The position numbers were made by a program, and so were the translations under genes. The notes beneath the pieces were generated by a model, which ran no database searches, was not told where the DNA came from, and saw nothing but the letters and a program-made list of their open reading frames with translations. 64,000 bases of DNA from positions 35,001 through 99,000 of the forward strand of contig CAJNDS010002232.1 of the NCBI GenBank assembly GCA_905221605.1, written 5' to 3'. Below are positions 63,646-64,000 of this stretch, piece after piece (the first letter of the stretch is position 1; the number at the start of each line of letters is the position of its first letter). The DNA comes from Symbiodinium natans (Eukaryota > Sar > Dinophyceae > Suessiales > Symbiodiniaceae).

Positions 63646-64000
63646 GTCGAGATCACGACTAAGTGGCAGATTCAACACCCAACCCTCAACCCTTAACCCC
63701 AAACCCCAAACCCTACACCCTACACCCAAAACCCAAAACCGAACACGTCAAGGCGGCCCAGGTCCTAATCCCCGGGTTTAGGGTTTAGGGTTTAGGGTTC
63801 AGGGTTGAAGGAATCAGGTACCAGTATGTGCCTGCAGGCATACACTGTGACGATACCTGGGCCGTGCAGGGTTGAGGGCCTTGAGCCGTAAGCCCTAAAC
63901 CCATGAAACCTCAAGGGTTTATGATTGAGTGCTCGAGGCTTAAGGCAGCAATAAATCTTAAACAACCTTCGACGCATGCCTAGGCCCCCAAAGCCAAAGC

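Noticed and set aside
1-64000. CRISPR-like array of repeats and unique spacers
   Set aside because: Repeat blocks vary in length and orientation, the unit is the telomeric heptamer, and spliced frames and MITEs indicate nuclear eukaryotic DNA.

Overview
Nuclear DNA of a eukaryote, most likely a unicellular alga or relative whose telomere repeat is TTTAGGG (plants, dinoflagellates, cryptophytes, chromerids and others share it, so I do not name a lineage). There is no bacterial gene organisation: no operons, no ribosome binding sites, only short ORFs, and GT-AG introns can be inferred. I see no rRNA, no convincing tRNA and no CRISPR array.

The dominant texture is interstitial telomeric repeat. 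From base 1 to base 64000, short blocks of TTTAGGG (called F below) or CCCTAAA (called R), about 20 to 340 bp each, recur every few hundred bases in both orientations, separated by non-telomeric islands often only 90-125 bp long. Many blocks are locally homogenised variants (AAAGCCT, ACACCCT, TCTAGGG, TTTGGGG, AAAACCCT, CTCCTAAA, AAACCATT, a 9-mer AGGGTTTRT). The islands hold two things. First, several families of 90-160 bp inverted-repeat elements that look like MITEs (families A to I below), each with multiple diverged copies. Second, short stretches that read like protein exons.

The main observation is that many islands of the form R-island-F carry splice-site-like boundaries: the R side ends in a C/T-rich run closing in AG, and the F side begins GTTTAGGG. 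At 12859-13936, 6348-6911, 16497-17549 and 18246-18489 (all minus strand) I could join successive islands in one reading frame with matching intron phases across telomeric blocks. I infer that much of this window is intron-rich protein-coding sequence whose introns are built from telomere-like repeats plus MITEs. This is a hand-made inference from sequence alone; transcript data would settle it.

Two larger telomere-free islands stand out. At 28945-31800 (minus) lies a CHAT-domain (caspase-like) protein gene with one 207-bp intron and an apparent frameshift. At 36980-38330 is an unresolved island, probably coding. Other landmarks: a 42.7-44.7 kb array of three to four diverged repeats of about 700 bp full of AACCCTATAGGGTT-like palindromes, running into an 8-bp AAACCATT satellite that inverts at about 45065; a large palindrome of 20-bp repeats at 59795-60400; a duplicated poly-G/poly-C element (54361-54675 and 58480-58908); an AT-rich organelle-like segment at 38985-39375; and several AT, GATA, GCAT and CT microsatellites.
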